In this document: in pieces, positions 1-7,219 of the stretch | How the letters are laid out: every line of letters starts with the position of its first letter | Numbering within the stretch: position 1 is the first letter of the stretch | From: Chlorobiota bacterium | GTDB taxonomy: Bacteria; Bacteroidota; Bacteroidia; Bacteroidales; F082 | Length of the DNA: 33,786 nt | Assembly (NCBI GenBank): GCA_030618545.1 | Contig: JAUXDH010000009.1 | Span: 1 to 33,786, forward strand | Reading direction: 5' to 3' | Made by a program: the position numbers and the translations under genes | The notes under the pieces: generated by a model | Database searches by the model: none | Seen by the model: the letters and a program-made list of their open reading frames with translations, nothing else | What the model was told of the DNA's origin: nothing

Positions 1-626
1 CTGTAAATTTCAGAAGTCTCACTCAATTCCAGTTCAATCACATCCAACAATATTAAATCGGATAGCAGGTGCTCGGTTTTGTATTTTGAGAGGCTGGAAA
101 GTTCAATTGCTTTATCTAAAGTGAGAAAAGGATTTTCTCTTAAATAGAATAATACTTCCTGTACCGGTTTAGAATACACAAACCTGATTTTCTGGTCCTT
201 TTTGCGTTTGGTCCACACTTTCATTAAAACTCCATTCGCCAGCAGATTCTGATCTTCCACCCGAACGTAGGCTTTATAGCTTCCATCGTTATCGGGGGCC
301 TTGTGGATGTGCTTTTTACTAAATGGGATGTCTGCTTCCAGAACAACTTTATCCTCGATCTCCCATTCTTTGGTTGTAAACTTCACCTCAGGCTGGCAAT
401 AATGTTGTGCGGCATGTTCCAGCATGTAGACCTCTTCATCTGATCTAACACCCCTGATCACGCCATTGTCTTTCACACCTATTAATAGTTTGCCTCCATC
501 TGTATTGGCAAAGGCTGACAGCGTACGGGCAATCCTGGAGGCATCGGAGATTTCAAACTTAAAATCCAGTTGCTGGTGCTCGCCCTGGTTGATGAGGATC
601 TTAACCGGATGGATCTTCGTTTTCAT
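1..626 (-). CDS. AlbA_2 (Schlafen AAA_4-type) domain protein, 3' end outside window
   Basis: This open frame is absent from the ORF track because its stop lies beyond base 1. Translation of the minus strand from the ATG at 626 gives at least 208 residues. The N-terminal half carries the AlbA_2 signature: a QQLDFKFE segment (about residues 17-24), then ARTLSAFANTDGGKLLIGVKDNG (about 30-52, compare the usual ...FANTxGGxLLIGV...). Family members are putative nucleic-acid or nucleotide-binding regulators, and many Bacteroidetes versions are short stand-alone proteins of about this length. The C-terminal part seen here is helical and could be a small winged-helix region. It lies 150 bp downstream of pyrI on the same strand with no clear terminator between, so read-through from the pyr operon is possible. 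No specific function can be given. Confidence 0.8.
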   Translation of the reverse strand, partial: MKTKIHPVKILINQGEHQQLDFKFEISDASRIARTLSAFANTDGGKLLIGVKDNGVIRGVRSDEEVYMLEHAAQHYCQPEVKFTTKEWEIEDKVVLEADIPFSKKHIHKAPDNDGSYKAYVRVEDQNLLANGVLMKVWTKRKKDQKIRFVYSKPVQEVLFYLRENPFLTLDKAIELSSLSKYKTEHLLSDLILLDVIELELSETSEIY

Positions 627-726
627 TTTATGGAGAACGGGGAAGTGGAGACTAAAGTATAAACGATAGAAGGTTATAATTGAGGTAAATGACGTTTTTA
701 CTTACTGAAAAGCTGTTACGCAGAGA

Positions 727-755
727 TTCGCAAAGGAGCGCCAAGTTTCGCAAAG
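727..755. repeat. Short direct repeat TTCGCAAAG (2 copies)
   Basis: Two exact 9-bp copies of TTCGCAAAG lie at 727-735 and 747-755 in the gap between pyrI and the AlbA_2 gene. The surrounding text (cgcagagattcgcaaagga) has the look of degenerate dispersed repeats found in Bacteroidetes intergenic DNA. No gene was seen in this 150-bp gap. Confidence 0.4.
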
Positions 756-776
756 AGTCAGGCTAAAACATATCCG

Positions 777-1244
777 TTATATGAACTCAATGTTTTGTTT
801 GCCTATAGTTTTCTCACAGTACTTGCAAAACAGCTTCATATTGCCTTTGTGGTCCTGTTTGACCTGGAATGATGTTGGTACATTTTGGTTATTGGTTACA
901 CATTTGGGATTAATGCACTTCACGATCTTATTCACTATTTCTGGCAGTTGTACCTTTTCTTTCCTGGATACTTCGTAATCCTTGATCTCAATCAATGTTG
1001 CGTTAGGGGCTACAAGGGATACTTTGTTGATTTCATCATCTTTAAAATATTTACCACTGATCTTGATGATGCCCTTCTTACCCAGTTTCTTGCTATCCAG
1101 ATTGGTTCCTAAATATACCTGGTTACTGGTTTCATCAAGACTTAAAATTCCAAAAACCTGGTACACTACGTCTGATGGAATATGATCGATTACCGTTCCA
1201 TTACGGATGGCTGATACTTTGAGTTCGGTACGTTTATTTTTCAT
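777..1244 (-). CDS. pyrI: Aspartate carbamoyltransferase regulatory subunit PyrI
   Basis: PyrI is the non-catalytic subunit of class B aspartate transcarbamoylase. It binds ATP, CTP and UTP through its N-terminal domain and contacts PyrB through a C-terminal zinc domain. The 155-residue length fits the family. The N-terminal core shows VSAIRNGTVIDHIPSD (about residues 10-25), the classic nucleotide-domain opening. The C-terminal zinc site has all four cysteines, as CINPKC (about 109-114) and FCKYC (about 139-143). It starts 47 bp after the pyrB stop on the same strand, so it is the second gene of a pyrBI operon and would share the pyrB leader control. Its presence implies an allosterically regulated dodecameric enzyme, as in E. 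coli. Confidence 0.97.
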   Translation of the reverse strand: MKNKRTELKVSAIRNGTVIDHIPSDVVYQVFGILSLDETSNQVYLGTNLDSKKLGKKGIIKISGKYFKDDEINKVSLVAPNATLIEIKDYEVSRKEKVQLPEIVNKIVKCINPKCVTNNQNVPTSFQVKQDHKGNMKLFCKYCEKTIGKQNIEFI

Positions 1245-1291
1245 TTATTTTTCTTGTTATTTTTTGATTGTTTCAGGTCATCCAAATGGAT

Positions 1292-2209
1292 TCACTTCAA
1301 TCCCAATATCGCCGCGATCAGCGCCTGTCTTACAAAAACTCCATTTCGTGCCTGCTGGAAATAGTAAGCTTTGGGATTGTCATCTACATCTTCGGTAATT
1401 TCATTTACGCGTGGTAAAGGATGCAACACTTTCAGGTTATCCTTGGTATTTTCCAGCATTGAGTTTTCCAGAATATACGCGTTTTTTACTTTTTCGTATT
1501 CCAGCGGATCAGGAAATCTTTCACCCTGAATACGCGTCATATAAAGGATATCAGCAATTGGCATTACCTCCATAAAATCGTTGTATTGATAATATTCAAG
1601 GTTCGCATTTTTAACCCATGTCTTAACTGAGCTGGGCATTTTTAATGAGTCGGGTGACACAAAGTGGAAGGTAGCTCCAAACAAACTCAATGCCTGTACC
1701 AGTGAGTGAACGGTTCTTCCATATTTCAGGTCACCAACCATGGCTATGTGAATATTGTCCAGGCTGCCCTGGGTTTTGCGGATGGAATACAGGTCGAGCA
1801 AACATTGGGTTGGATGCTGGTTAGCTCCGTCTCCGGCATTAAGGATAGGAACGGGGGATACTTCGCTGGCATACCGGGCGCTTCCATCCAAAGGATTTCT
1901 CATCACGATCAGGTCGGAATAGTTACTAACTGTGAGTATGGTGTCTTTTAATGATTCTCCTTTGGTTACACTGGATACATCAGGGCTGGCAAAACCGATA
2001 ATGCTTCCGCCGAGGTACTGGACCGCACTCTCAAAACTAAGTCGTGTACGTGTTGACGGCTCAAAAAACAGGGAGCCAATTACATGACCGTTCAATATGT
2101 TTTGCCTCTGGTTTACTTCAAATTCTTCGGCAATGTCTAGTATCCTTAATATTTCCTCTTTATTGTAATCCGTTATGGAAACAAGGCTTCTGCCTTTCAG
2201 GTTAATCAT
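1292..2209 (-). CDS. pyrB: Aspartate carbamoyltransferase catalytic subunit PyrB
   Basis: PyrB condenses carbamoyl phosphate with L-aspartate to give N-carbamoyl-L-aspartate, the committed step of pyrimidine synthesis. At 305 residues it has the usual length. Active-site motifs are all present: the carbamoyl-phosphate loop FEPSTRTRLSFE (about residues 49-60), SVTKGES with the mobile-loop lysine (about 80-86), ANQHPTQ (about 129-135) and LHPLPR near the C-terminus. The ATG at 2209 was chosen because the protein begins with the normal N-terminal helix and the start overlaps the end of an upstream leader ORF. It heads a pyrB-pyrI operon, and its promoter, leader ORF and terminator lie in the 300-bp gap behind DUF4136. 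See the separate leader entries for the proposed attenuation. Confidence 0.98.
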   Translation of the reverse strand: MINLKGRSLVSITDYNKEEILRILDIAEEFEVNQRQNILNGHVIGSLFFEPSTRTRLSFESAVQYLGGSIIGFASPDVSSVTKGESLKDTILTVSNYSDLIVMRNPLDGSARYASEVSPVPILNAGDGANQHPTQCLLDLYSIRKTQGSLDNIHIAMVGDLKYGRTVHSLVQALSLFGATFHFVSPDSLKMPSSVKTWVKNANLEYYQYNDFMEVMPIADILYMTRIQGERFPDPLEYEKVKNAYILENSMLENTKDNLKVLHPLPRVNEITEDVDDNPKAYYFQQARNGVFVRQALIAAILGLK

Positions 2210-2330
2210 GGGCTGTATGTTTTATGTTGCACAAAAAAAGACGGCTAACCCGTCTTAAATATTTATCCGGCATCGTAGAGATGCTTGCTTGTTCTTTCGA
2301 AGATTGGCTGAAAAGAGAACGATGTTTCAT
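2202..2330 (-). CDS. Putative 42-residue pyrB leader peptide
   Basis: An ATG at 2330 opens a 42-codon frame that runs through the whole upstream terminator, encoding KYLRRVSRLFL across the hairpin and T-tract, and stops at TAA 2202-2204. The stop overlaps the pyrB start region (ATGATTAA, two frames). This matches the known architecture of enterobacterial pyrBI, where a 44-codon leader ORF spans the attenuator. The start lies only about 10 nt after a phylum-type -7 element, so the mRNA would be nearly leaderless. No Shine-Dalgarno is obvious, which is not unusual in Bacteroidetes. The reading frame is seen directly; translation is inferred. A chance open frame of this length cannot be excluded. 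Confidence 0.55.
   Translation of the reverse strand: MKHRSLFSQSSKEQASISTMPDKYLRRVSRLFLCNIKHTAHD
2233..2256 (-). terminator. Intrinsic terminator/attenuator in pyrB leader
   Basis: On the minus strand the sequence AAGACGGGTTAGCCGTCTT forms a perfect 7-bp stem with a 5-nt loop and runs into seven Ts. It sits between the proposed promoter and the pyrB ATG, with only 23 nt from the T-tract to the start codon. There is no room for another promoter, so pyrB must be transcribed through it. This makes it an attenuator rather than the end of the upstream gene. The same stem core precedes carA. Confidence 0.85.
2270..2284 (-). promoter_or_regulatory. Possible pause hairpin in pyrB leader
   Basis: GCATC-tctac-GATGC forms a small 5-bp hairpin 13 nt before the attenuator stem, followed by an A/T-rich stretch (GATAAATATTTAAG). 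In enterobacterial pyrBI, RNA polymerase pauses in U-rich leader RNA when UTP is low. This hairpin and the U-rich stretch are candidates for an equivalent pause site, by analogy only. Confidence 0.3.
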
Positions 2331-2339
2331 TTCAGAAGA

Positions 2340-2347
2340 CAAAGATA
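2340..2347 (-). promoter_or_regulatory. Candidate -7 promoter element for pyrB leader
   Basis: The minus strand reads TATCTTTG, a full match to the Bacteroidetes -7 consensus TAnnTTTG. No good TTTG was found 19-20 nt further upstream. The implied start of transcription is about 2336, a few bases before the leader ATG and about 125 nt before pyrB. Confidence 0.5.
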
Positions 2348-2510
2348 CTTTGAAAATGATTTGGCCTTTGCCTAAGATTTCGACAATTGATTAAAGTTGT
2401 TAACAGAAGATTATATTTTCCCCGTTTGCTTCAATCATTTTAAGAGATAAGAGGAAAAACGCCAACAGAATTTCTATCAGCATTTAAGGTTGTATTTTAA
2501 TTATGGGTTC

Positions 2511-3104
2511 TTATTTGGTTTTTATAACCGGCACTGGAAATTGCCCCATGATCTTTGCCACGGTTTTTGGAATTTTGTCTTCTCGCGTTTGCGGGTTATC
2601 ATCAATTTCACCTGAGCCGCTGCCTTCCCATACCAGTTTCTTTTCCTTTGTGTCAAAAACACTGCATGCCAGTGTTCCAACAGTGTAATCATAGGTGTTA
2701 ACAGTGGTGGTTGACATTCCTCCACCCCAGCCCCAGCCGGGTCCGTATCCATAATATCCGCCGTAGCCACCGTAGCCGCCATAACCTCCACCCATGCCGG
2801 TTGTGGTTGCTGTAGTCTGTTGCTTTTGTTCGCTGACGATGTAAAGTGCCACAGTCATATCGCCGCCTTCTTTGACAAAGGTCAGGCCTCTTTTAGTAAA
2901 TTCATCGCCGAATGATTTTTCCAGACGCTCTTTATCAAAAGGGGAAAGTATTTTGTCGCTGTTGTCCGCCCATCCATAGTAAGAATAGGTTTTGTACTGT
3001 GTAAAATCAACGCTTTTGTCATAATCTGAATGAAGCGTCAAACTGGAGCAGCCGGAATAAACCATCAGCCCCAGGACAAATAATGCAAAGAAACTTTTTT
3101 TCAT
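2511..3104 (-). CDS. DUF4136 domain lipoprotein
   Basis: The ORF-track start at 3170 is probably too early. The ATG at 3104 gives a clean lipoprotein signal, MKKSFFALFVLGLMVYSGC, with lipobox VYSGC, so the mature protein would be lipid-anchored at its cysteine. The following SDYDKSVDFTQYKTYSYYGW is the typical opening of DUF4136, a family of small cell-envelope proteins of unknown function. A glycine/tyrosine-rich stretch (GGYGGYGGYGGYYGYGPGWG) interrupts the domain near the middle, then the C-terminal part with DNPQTREDKIPKTVAKI closes it. The final protein is 197 residues. It lies between carB and pyrB on the same strand but has no evident link to pyrimidine synthesis. Confidence 0.85.
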   Translation of the reverse strand: MKKSFFALFVLGLMVYSGCSSLTLHSDYDKSVDFTQYKTYSYYGWADNSDKILSPFDKERLEKSFGDEFTKRGLTFVKEGGDMTVALYIVSEQKQQTTATTTGMGGGYGGYGGYGGYYGYGPGWGWGGGMSTTTVNTYDYTVGTLACSVFDTKEKKLVWEGSGSGEIDDNPQTREDKIPKTVAKIMGQFPVPVIKTK

Positions 3105-3220
3105 GTTGTAATAATTTAGAGTCTTGATTGAATAATTCACAAAAATCATGCTGGTTTTTTTAAAAAACAAAGTTAACCAAATATTTACCTGACAAAGTCA
3201 TAAGAAGAATTTCTTTAATT

Positions 3221-6200
3221 TTAATATTCAGCCCAGCTTTTTATCGAGAGATCTTCTATTTTGATGCGGGTAAAAGCGTAGATAAATGCACTCGCCAGCC
3301 TGGCATTTGTAATCAAGGGTACATTGAAGTCCACTGCTGCCCGCCTGACAGTGTAGTCGTTATCCAGTTCAGCTTTTGTATTGTCTTTAGGTATGTTGAT
3401 GACGAGGTCAATCTTTTTCTCTTTGATAAAAGAATAGGTATTGGGTTCTTTCATCTCATCAGGCCAGTAAAGCAATTTGGACTTGATACCATTGTTGGCA
3501 AGAAAATGCCGGGTGCCTTTTGTTGCATAAATCTGGTATCCGTTATCAACCAGCATCTGAGCGCTGTTTAATAATTCCGCTTTTGACCTTGCCGGTCCCG
3601 ATGAAATCAGGATGTTCTTGTCCGGAATTCTGTATCCAACAGAAAGCATTGACTTTAATATTGCCTCGTAATAATCATCCCCAAGACATCCCACTTCACC
3701 GGTTGATGCCATGTCAACACCCAGAACGGGGTCAGCTTTGCTCAAACGGGAAAAGGAGAACTGTGGGGCTTTTACTCCGATGTAATCGATATCAAATAAA
3801 GATTTGTTCGGCTTTTCCACCTTTTCACCAAGCATGATCCGGGTGGCATAATCAATGAAGTTTGTCTTCAGTACTTTTGAAACAAAAGGCAGACTCCTGG
3901 AAGCGCGGAGGTTGCACTCAATTACTTTGATATCATTATCCCGGGCAAGGAACTGGATATTAAAAGGGCCACTTATACGTAGTTCTTTGGCTATCCTGCG
4001 ACTGATCTTTTTAATTCTACGAATGGTTTCAACATATACTTTTTGGGGTGGAAACATGATTGTCGCGTCACCTGAATGAACACCTGCAAATTCAATGTGT
4101 TCGGAAATGGCATAAACAATAATTTCACCATCATCGGCTACCGCATCCATTTCTATTTCCTTGGCATCTATCAGGAAGCGAGAAACGACAACAGGGTATT
4201 GCTTGGACACCTGCGTTGCCAGAGTAAGGAAATGCTCCAGTTCATCCTTGTTGGAAACAATGTTCATTGCTGCTCCTGAAAGCACATAAGAAGGCCTGAC
4301 AAGCACCGGAAATCCTACCTTCTCAGTAAATTCGAAAATGTCGGAGGTGGAAGAAAGTTCTTTCCACTCAGGCTGATCCACGCCTATCCTGTCGAGCATT
4401 TCAGAGAATTTATGCCTGTTTTCAGCCTGATCAATAAACCGGGGTGGTGTACCCAGAATGGGTACTTCCCTGCGGTGCAATCGCATAGCCAGGTTATTCG
4501 GTATCTGGCCTCCGGTGGAAACTATTACACCAAAGGGCTGTTCCAGTTCTGCAATGTCGAGCGTACGTTCAAAACTAAGTTCGTCGAAGTACAGTCTGTC
4601 GCAAATGTCATAATCAGTGCTTACAGTTTCAGGATTGTAATTGATCATTACCGACCTGTAACCCGCCTTGTTAACTGTTTGCAGAGCATTTACGGCAGAC
4701 CAGTCAAACTCCACACTGCTACCGATTCGATAAGCCCCGGAGCCAAGAACAATAACCGATTTGCCATCTTTCTCAAAAACAATATCATGTTCGCTGCCGT
4801 GGTATGTCAAATAAAGGTAATTTGTGGAAGCCGGATGTTCCGCCGCAAGCGTATCGATCTGTTTTACCCAGGGAATAATACCTTTTGACTTTCGGTGGTT
4901 TCTCACGTCAGTGATCTCCTTATCGGTGGTTCCGACGGCCTTTTCTTTATAAATCAGCCGGGCGATCTGGAAATCTGAAAAGCCCAGTTTTTTTGCTGCC
5001 AGAAGCACCTGGTCAGGCAACTCTTTAAGTTCATTAAATGATTGCAGAACTTTTACATGCTCATTGATGTTTTTCAACTTTTCAAGGAACCATCGGTCAA
5101 TCTTCGTTTTTTCAAAAATGGATTCCACATCCCAGCCCTGATTGAATGCCTGTTCGATGGCGAAGATCCGCATGTCAGTAGGATTGGATAATTCTGTTTC
5201 AATATCCTCAAAAGCAAGATCCCTGTTGCCTACAAATCCATGCACTCCCAGGCCGGTCATGCGAAGGCCTTTTTGAATTGCTTCTTCAAAGTTTCTGCCA
5301 ATGGCCATTACTTCACCAACACTTTTCATAGAGGAGCCAATTTCTTTTGATACGCCCAGAAACTTATTCAGATCCCATCGCGGGATTTTGCAGACCATAT
5401 AATCGAGGGCCGGTTCAAAAAATGCTGTTGTGGTACGCGTGACACTATTTTTTAACTCATGAAGCCCATATCCCAATCCCAATTTGGCAGCGACAAAGGC
5501 AAGAGGGTATCCTGTAGCTTTTGAGGCGAGAGCGGAAGATCGCGATAGCCTGGCATTAACCTCTATCACACGATAATCTTCGGACTTCGGATCAAGAGCA
5601 TACTGCACATTGCACTCACCAACGATGCCAACCGATTTGATGATCTGAATGGAGAGTTTCCTGAGGTTATGGTATTCTGAGTTGGTCAGTGTTTGAGATG
5701 GGGCAACCACTATGCTTTCGCCGGTATGGATACCAAGCGGATCAAAATTCTCCATATTGCATACCGTGATGCAATTGTCGTATTGGTCGCGAACAACCTC
5801 ATACTCTACCTCTTTCCAGCCTTTTAAGGATTCTTCAACCAATATCTGGGAAGAATACGAAAAAGCCTTGTCAGTAAGTTTTCTAAGTTCTTTTTCGTTG
5901 GAGCAGAATCCGCTTCCCTGACCGCCAAGGGTGAAAGCCGCTCGAATGATAACAGGAAAGCCTATTTCCTGAGCAGCCGACAAAGCTGCAGGAACAGACT
6001 CACAGGCAATCGACCTTGGTGTGTCAATGTTGATCGAATGAAGCTTTTTGGAAAATAATTCCCGGTCTTCTGTTTCGATGATCGCCTCAACCGGTGTGCC
6101 CATGACTTTTACATCATATTTCTTAAGCACTCCGGATTCATGAAGTTTTATACCGCAATTGAGCGCTGTTTGCCCTCCAAAAGCCAGCAGTATGCCCTCG

Positions 6201-6439
6201 GGTTTTTCCTTTTCAATGATCCTTTCAACAAAGTAGGGGGTGACAGGCAAAAAGTAAATCTGGTCAGCAATGCCTTCGGAAGTCTGGACAGTGGCGATGT
6301 TTGGGTTGATCAACACTGTTTTGATGCCTTCTTCTTTAAGCGCCTTCAAGGCTTGTGAGCCACTGTAATCGAATTCGCCGGCTTCGCCTATTTTAAGGGC
6401 GCCGGAGCCGAGGAGGAGGACTTTGTTGATGTTGGTCAT
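3221..6439 (-). CDS. carB: Carbamoyl-phosphate synthase large subunit (CAD-like)
   Basis: CarB uses ammonia from CarA, bicarbonate and two ATP to make carbamoyl phosphate. The 1072 residues cover the full two-fold architecture: N-terminal carboxyphosphate half with an ATP-grasp domain (AAFTLGGQGSGF, about residues 167-178), oligomerisation region, second ATP-grasp half beginning near VIVLGSGAYRIGSSVEFDW, and a C-terminal MGS-like allosteric domain from about residue 930. Several blocks read more like the CPSase of eukaryotic CAD than E. coli CarB, for example GWKEVEYEVVRD, HTGESIVVAPSQTL, KIPRWDLNKF, TNYLYLTYHG and NYNPETVSTDYD. It is separated from carA by 780 bp containing a four-helix-bundle gene and repeats. 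No sign of truncation or frameshift. Confidence 0.97.
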   Translation of the reverse strand: MTNINKVLLLGSGALKIGEAGEFDYSGSQALKALKEEGIKTVLINPNIATVQTSEGIADQIYFLPVTPYFVERIIEKEKPEGILLAFGGQTALNCGIKLHESGVLKKYDVKVMGTPVEAIIETEDRELFSKKLHSINIDTPRSIACESVPAALSAAQEIGFPVIIRAAFTLGGQGSGFCSNEKELRKLTDKAFSYSSQILVEESLKGWKEVEYEVVRDQYDNCITVCNMENFDPLGIHTGESIVVAPSQTLTNSEYHNLRKLSIQIIKSVGIVGECNVQYALDPKSEDYRVIEVNARLSRSSALASKATGYPLAFVAAKLGLGYGLHELKNSVTRTTTAFFEPALDYMVCKIPRWDLNKFLGVSKEIGSSMKSVGEVMAIGRNFEEAIQKGLRMTGLGVHGFVGNRDLAFEDIETELSNPTDMRIFAIEQAFNQGWDVESIFEKTKIDRWFLEKLKNINEHVKVLQSFNELKELPDQVLLAAKKLGFSDFQIARLIYKEKAVGTTDKEITDVRNHRKSKGIIPWVKQIDTLAAEHPASTNYLYLTYHGSEHDIVFEKDGKSVIVLGSGAYRIGSSVEFDWSAVNALQTVNKAGYRSVMINYNPETVSTDYDICDRLYFDELSFERTLDIAELEQPFGVIVSTGGQIPNNLAMRLHRREVPILGTPPRFIDQAENRHKFSEMLDRIGVDQPEWKELSSTSDIFEFTEKVGFPVLVRPSYVLSGAAMNIVSNKDELEHFLTLATQVSKQYPVVVSRFLIDAKEIEMDAVADDGEIIVYAISEHIEFAGVHSGDATIMFPPQKVYVETIRRIKKISRRIAKELRISGPFNIQFLARDNDIKVIECNLRASRSLPFVSKVLKTNFIDYATRIMLGEKVEKPNKSLFDIDYIGVKAPQFSFSRLSKADPVLGVDMASTGEVGCLGDDYYEAILKSMLSVGYRIPDKNILISSGPARSKAELLNSAQMLVDNGYQIYATKGTRHFLANNGIKSKLLYWPDEMKEPNTYSFIKEKKIDLVINIPKDNTKAELDNDYTVRRAAVDFNVPLITNARLASAFIYAFTRIKIEDLSIKSWAEY

Positions 6440-6469
6440 GGGGTTAGTTTTAATTGGGAATAGGTTGAA

Positions 6470-6713
6470 TAAAGTATATAGGGTTTAGGAGGTATAAGGT
6501 GTATAGGGTTTGTATGCGGTATAAGGTATATGGGGTACAAGGATTATAGGGTTTGGTGGGTGCTGAAAACGGTTTAATTATTGTCATTTATTTTTTAAAT
6601 GATTAAATAAGTCATTCATAAAAATTCATTTTGTTTTATCCCCTATACACTCTATACCCCAATACCCTTATACACCCTATCCCTATCATATACCTACTAT
6701 CTTAAACCGTTTT
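6470..6713. repeat. Degenerate TATAGGG/CCCTATA repeats with 12-bp inverted repeat
   Basis: On the plus strand 6478-6556 is a run of degenerate GGGT/TATA words (tatagggttt, ggtataaggtgtataggg, ggtatatgggg), and 6636-6690 is the complementary type (cccctatacactctatacc, cccttatacaccctat). Between and after them is a perfect 12-bp inverted repeat: AAAACGGTTTAA at 6566-6577 and TTAAACCGTTTT at 6702-6713. The stretch could fold as one large imperfect hairpin. It overlaps the last codons of the four-helix-bundle gene. No coding sequence was seen in 6440-6696. Confidence 0.65.
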
Positions 6714-7218
6714 TATCATCCTTTCTTTTTTTTACATAGTTAATAAAACCGTTCAAACTGATCTTCGCAGTTTCTATTAGCTGTATTCCTTCATCAAATA
6801 AGGATTTGTCAATATATTCAATGTCTATGCAACTAATCAGATGATCTTTCAACTCATAGATAGAGCCCCTGGATATTCTGTAAAACTGAATTCCTTCCTG
6901 GTAATGATACCTTCCATAACCTTCAGCGATGTTCGCCGTTGAACTCACAGCTGCCTTTCTGATCTGAATGTTCAAATTGTACTTCTCTGTTTCAGGTAAT
7001 ACCGGGATAATCTTTTTATAAAAATATAATTTCATTTTTCTGGCGTCCTTCCAACACACCAAACTCGTAAAATCTTTTTGTTGGTTGTATTCACCTTTCC
7101 CTTCTTCAAAAATATTGTCCTTGTCCATTTTATTGTTTTTATAAATTAATGATTTCTTTCATCTTAATTCATTCTCATTTTGACTTATACCTTATATCCT
7201 TTATACCCTTATACACCC
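6663..7218. mobile_element. Putative 541-bp-period cassette carrying a four-helix-bundle gene
   Basis: An exact 15-bp direct repeat, TACCCTTATACACCC, occurs at 6663-6677 and 7204-7218, with similar flanking text on both sides (cattttg..ttat.cc.tata). The four-helix-bundle gene lies between. The right copy ends one base before the carA stop codon, so the block occupies exactly the carA-carB spacer. The arrangement looks like an inserted cassette, but no transposase or clear target duplication is visible. Mobility is inference. Confidence 0.45.
6697..7128 (-). CDS. Four-helix-bundle protein (IVP/S23 family)
   Basis: This is a member of the four-helix-bundle family first described as proteins encoded in 23S rRNA intervening sequences (S23, TIGR02436-type). 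The family core is visible: FTSLVCWKDARKMKLYFYK (helix 1), then YNLNIQIRKAAVSSTANIAEGYGRYH with the hallmark ANIAEGYGR, then FYRISRGSIYELKDHLISC, and a final helix. The length of 143 residues fits, with an N-terminal extension of about 20 residues and a charged C-terminal tail. Structurally these proteins resemble the Avd accessory protein of diversity-generating retroelements and may bind nucleic acid; the role is unknown. It sits between carA and carB on the same strand and would be co-transcribed. Flanking repeats suggest a recent insertion. Confidence 0.85.
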   Translation of the reverse strand: MDKDNIFEEGKGEYNQQKDFTSLVCWKDARKMKLYFYKKIIPVLPETEKYNLNIQIRKAAVSSTANIAEGYGRYHYQEGIQFYRISRGSIYELKDHLISCIDIEYIDKSLFDEGIQLIETAKISLNGFINYVKKRKDDKNGLR

Positions 7219-7219
7219 A

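Noticed and set aside
777-978. Plus-strand ORFs opposite pyrI (781-978, 885-1112, 982-1185)
   Set aside because: All are shadows of pyrI in other frames.
2210-2347. PyrR-type binding loop in the pyrB and carA leaders
   Set aside because: I looked for the conserved PyrR anti-antiterminator loop and a competing antiterminator and did not see them. The leader ORFs fit a translation-coupled model better.
4412-4888. 158-codon plus-strand ORF inside carB
   Set aside because: It is antisense to conserved carB sequence, has no recognisable domain, and its openness is explained by carB codon structure.
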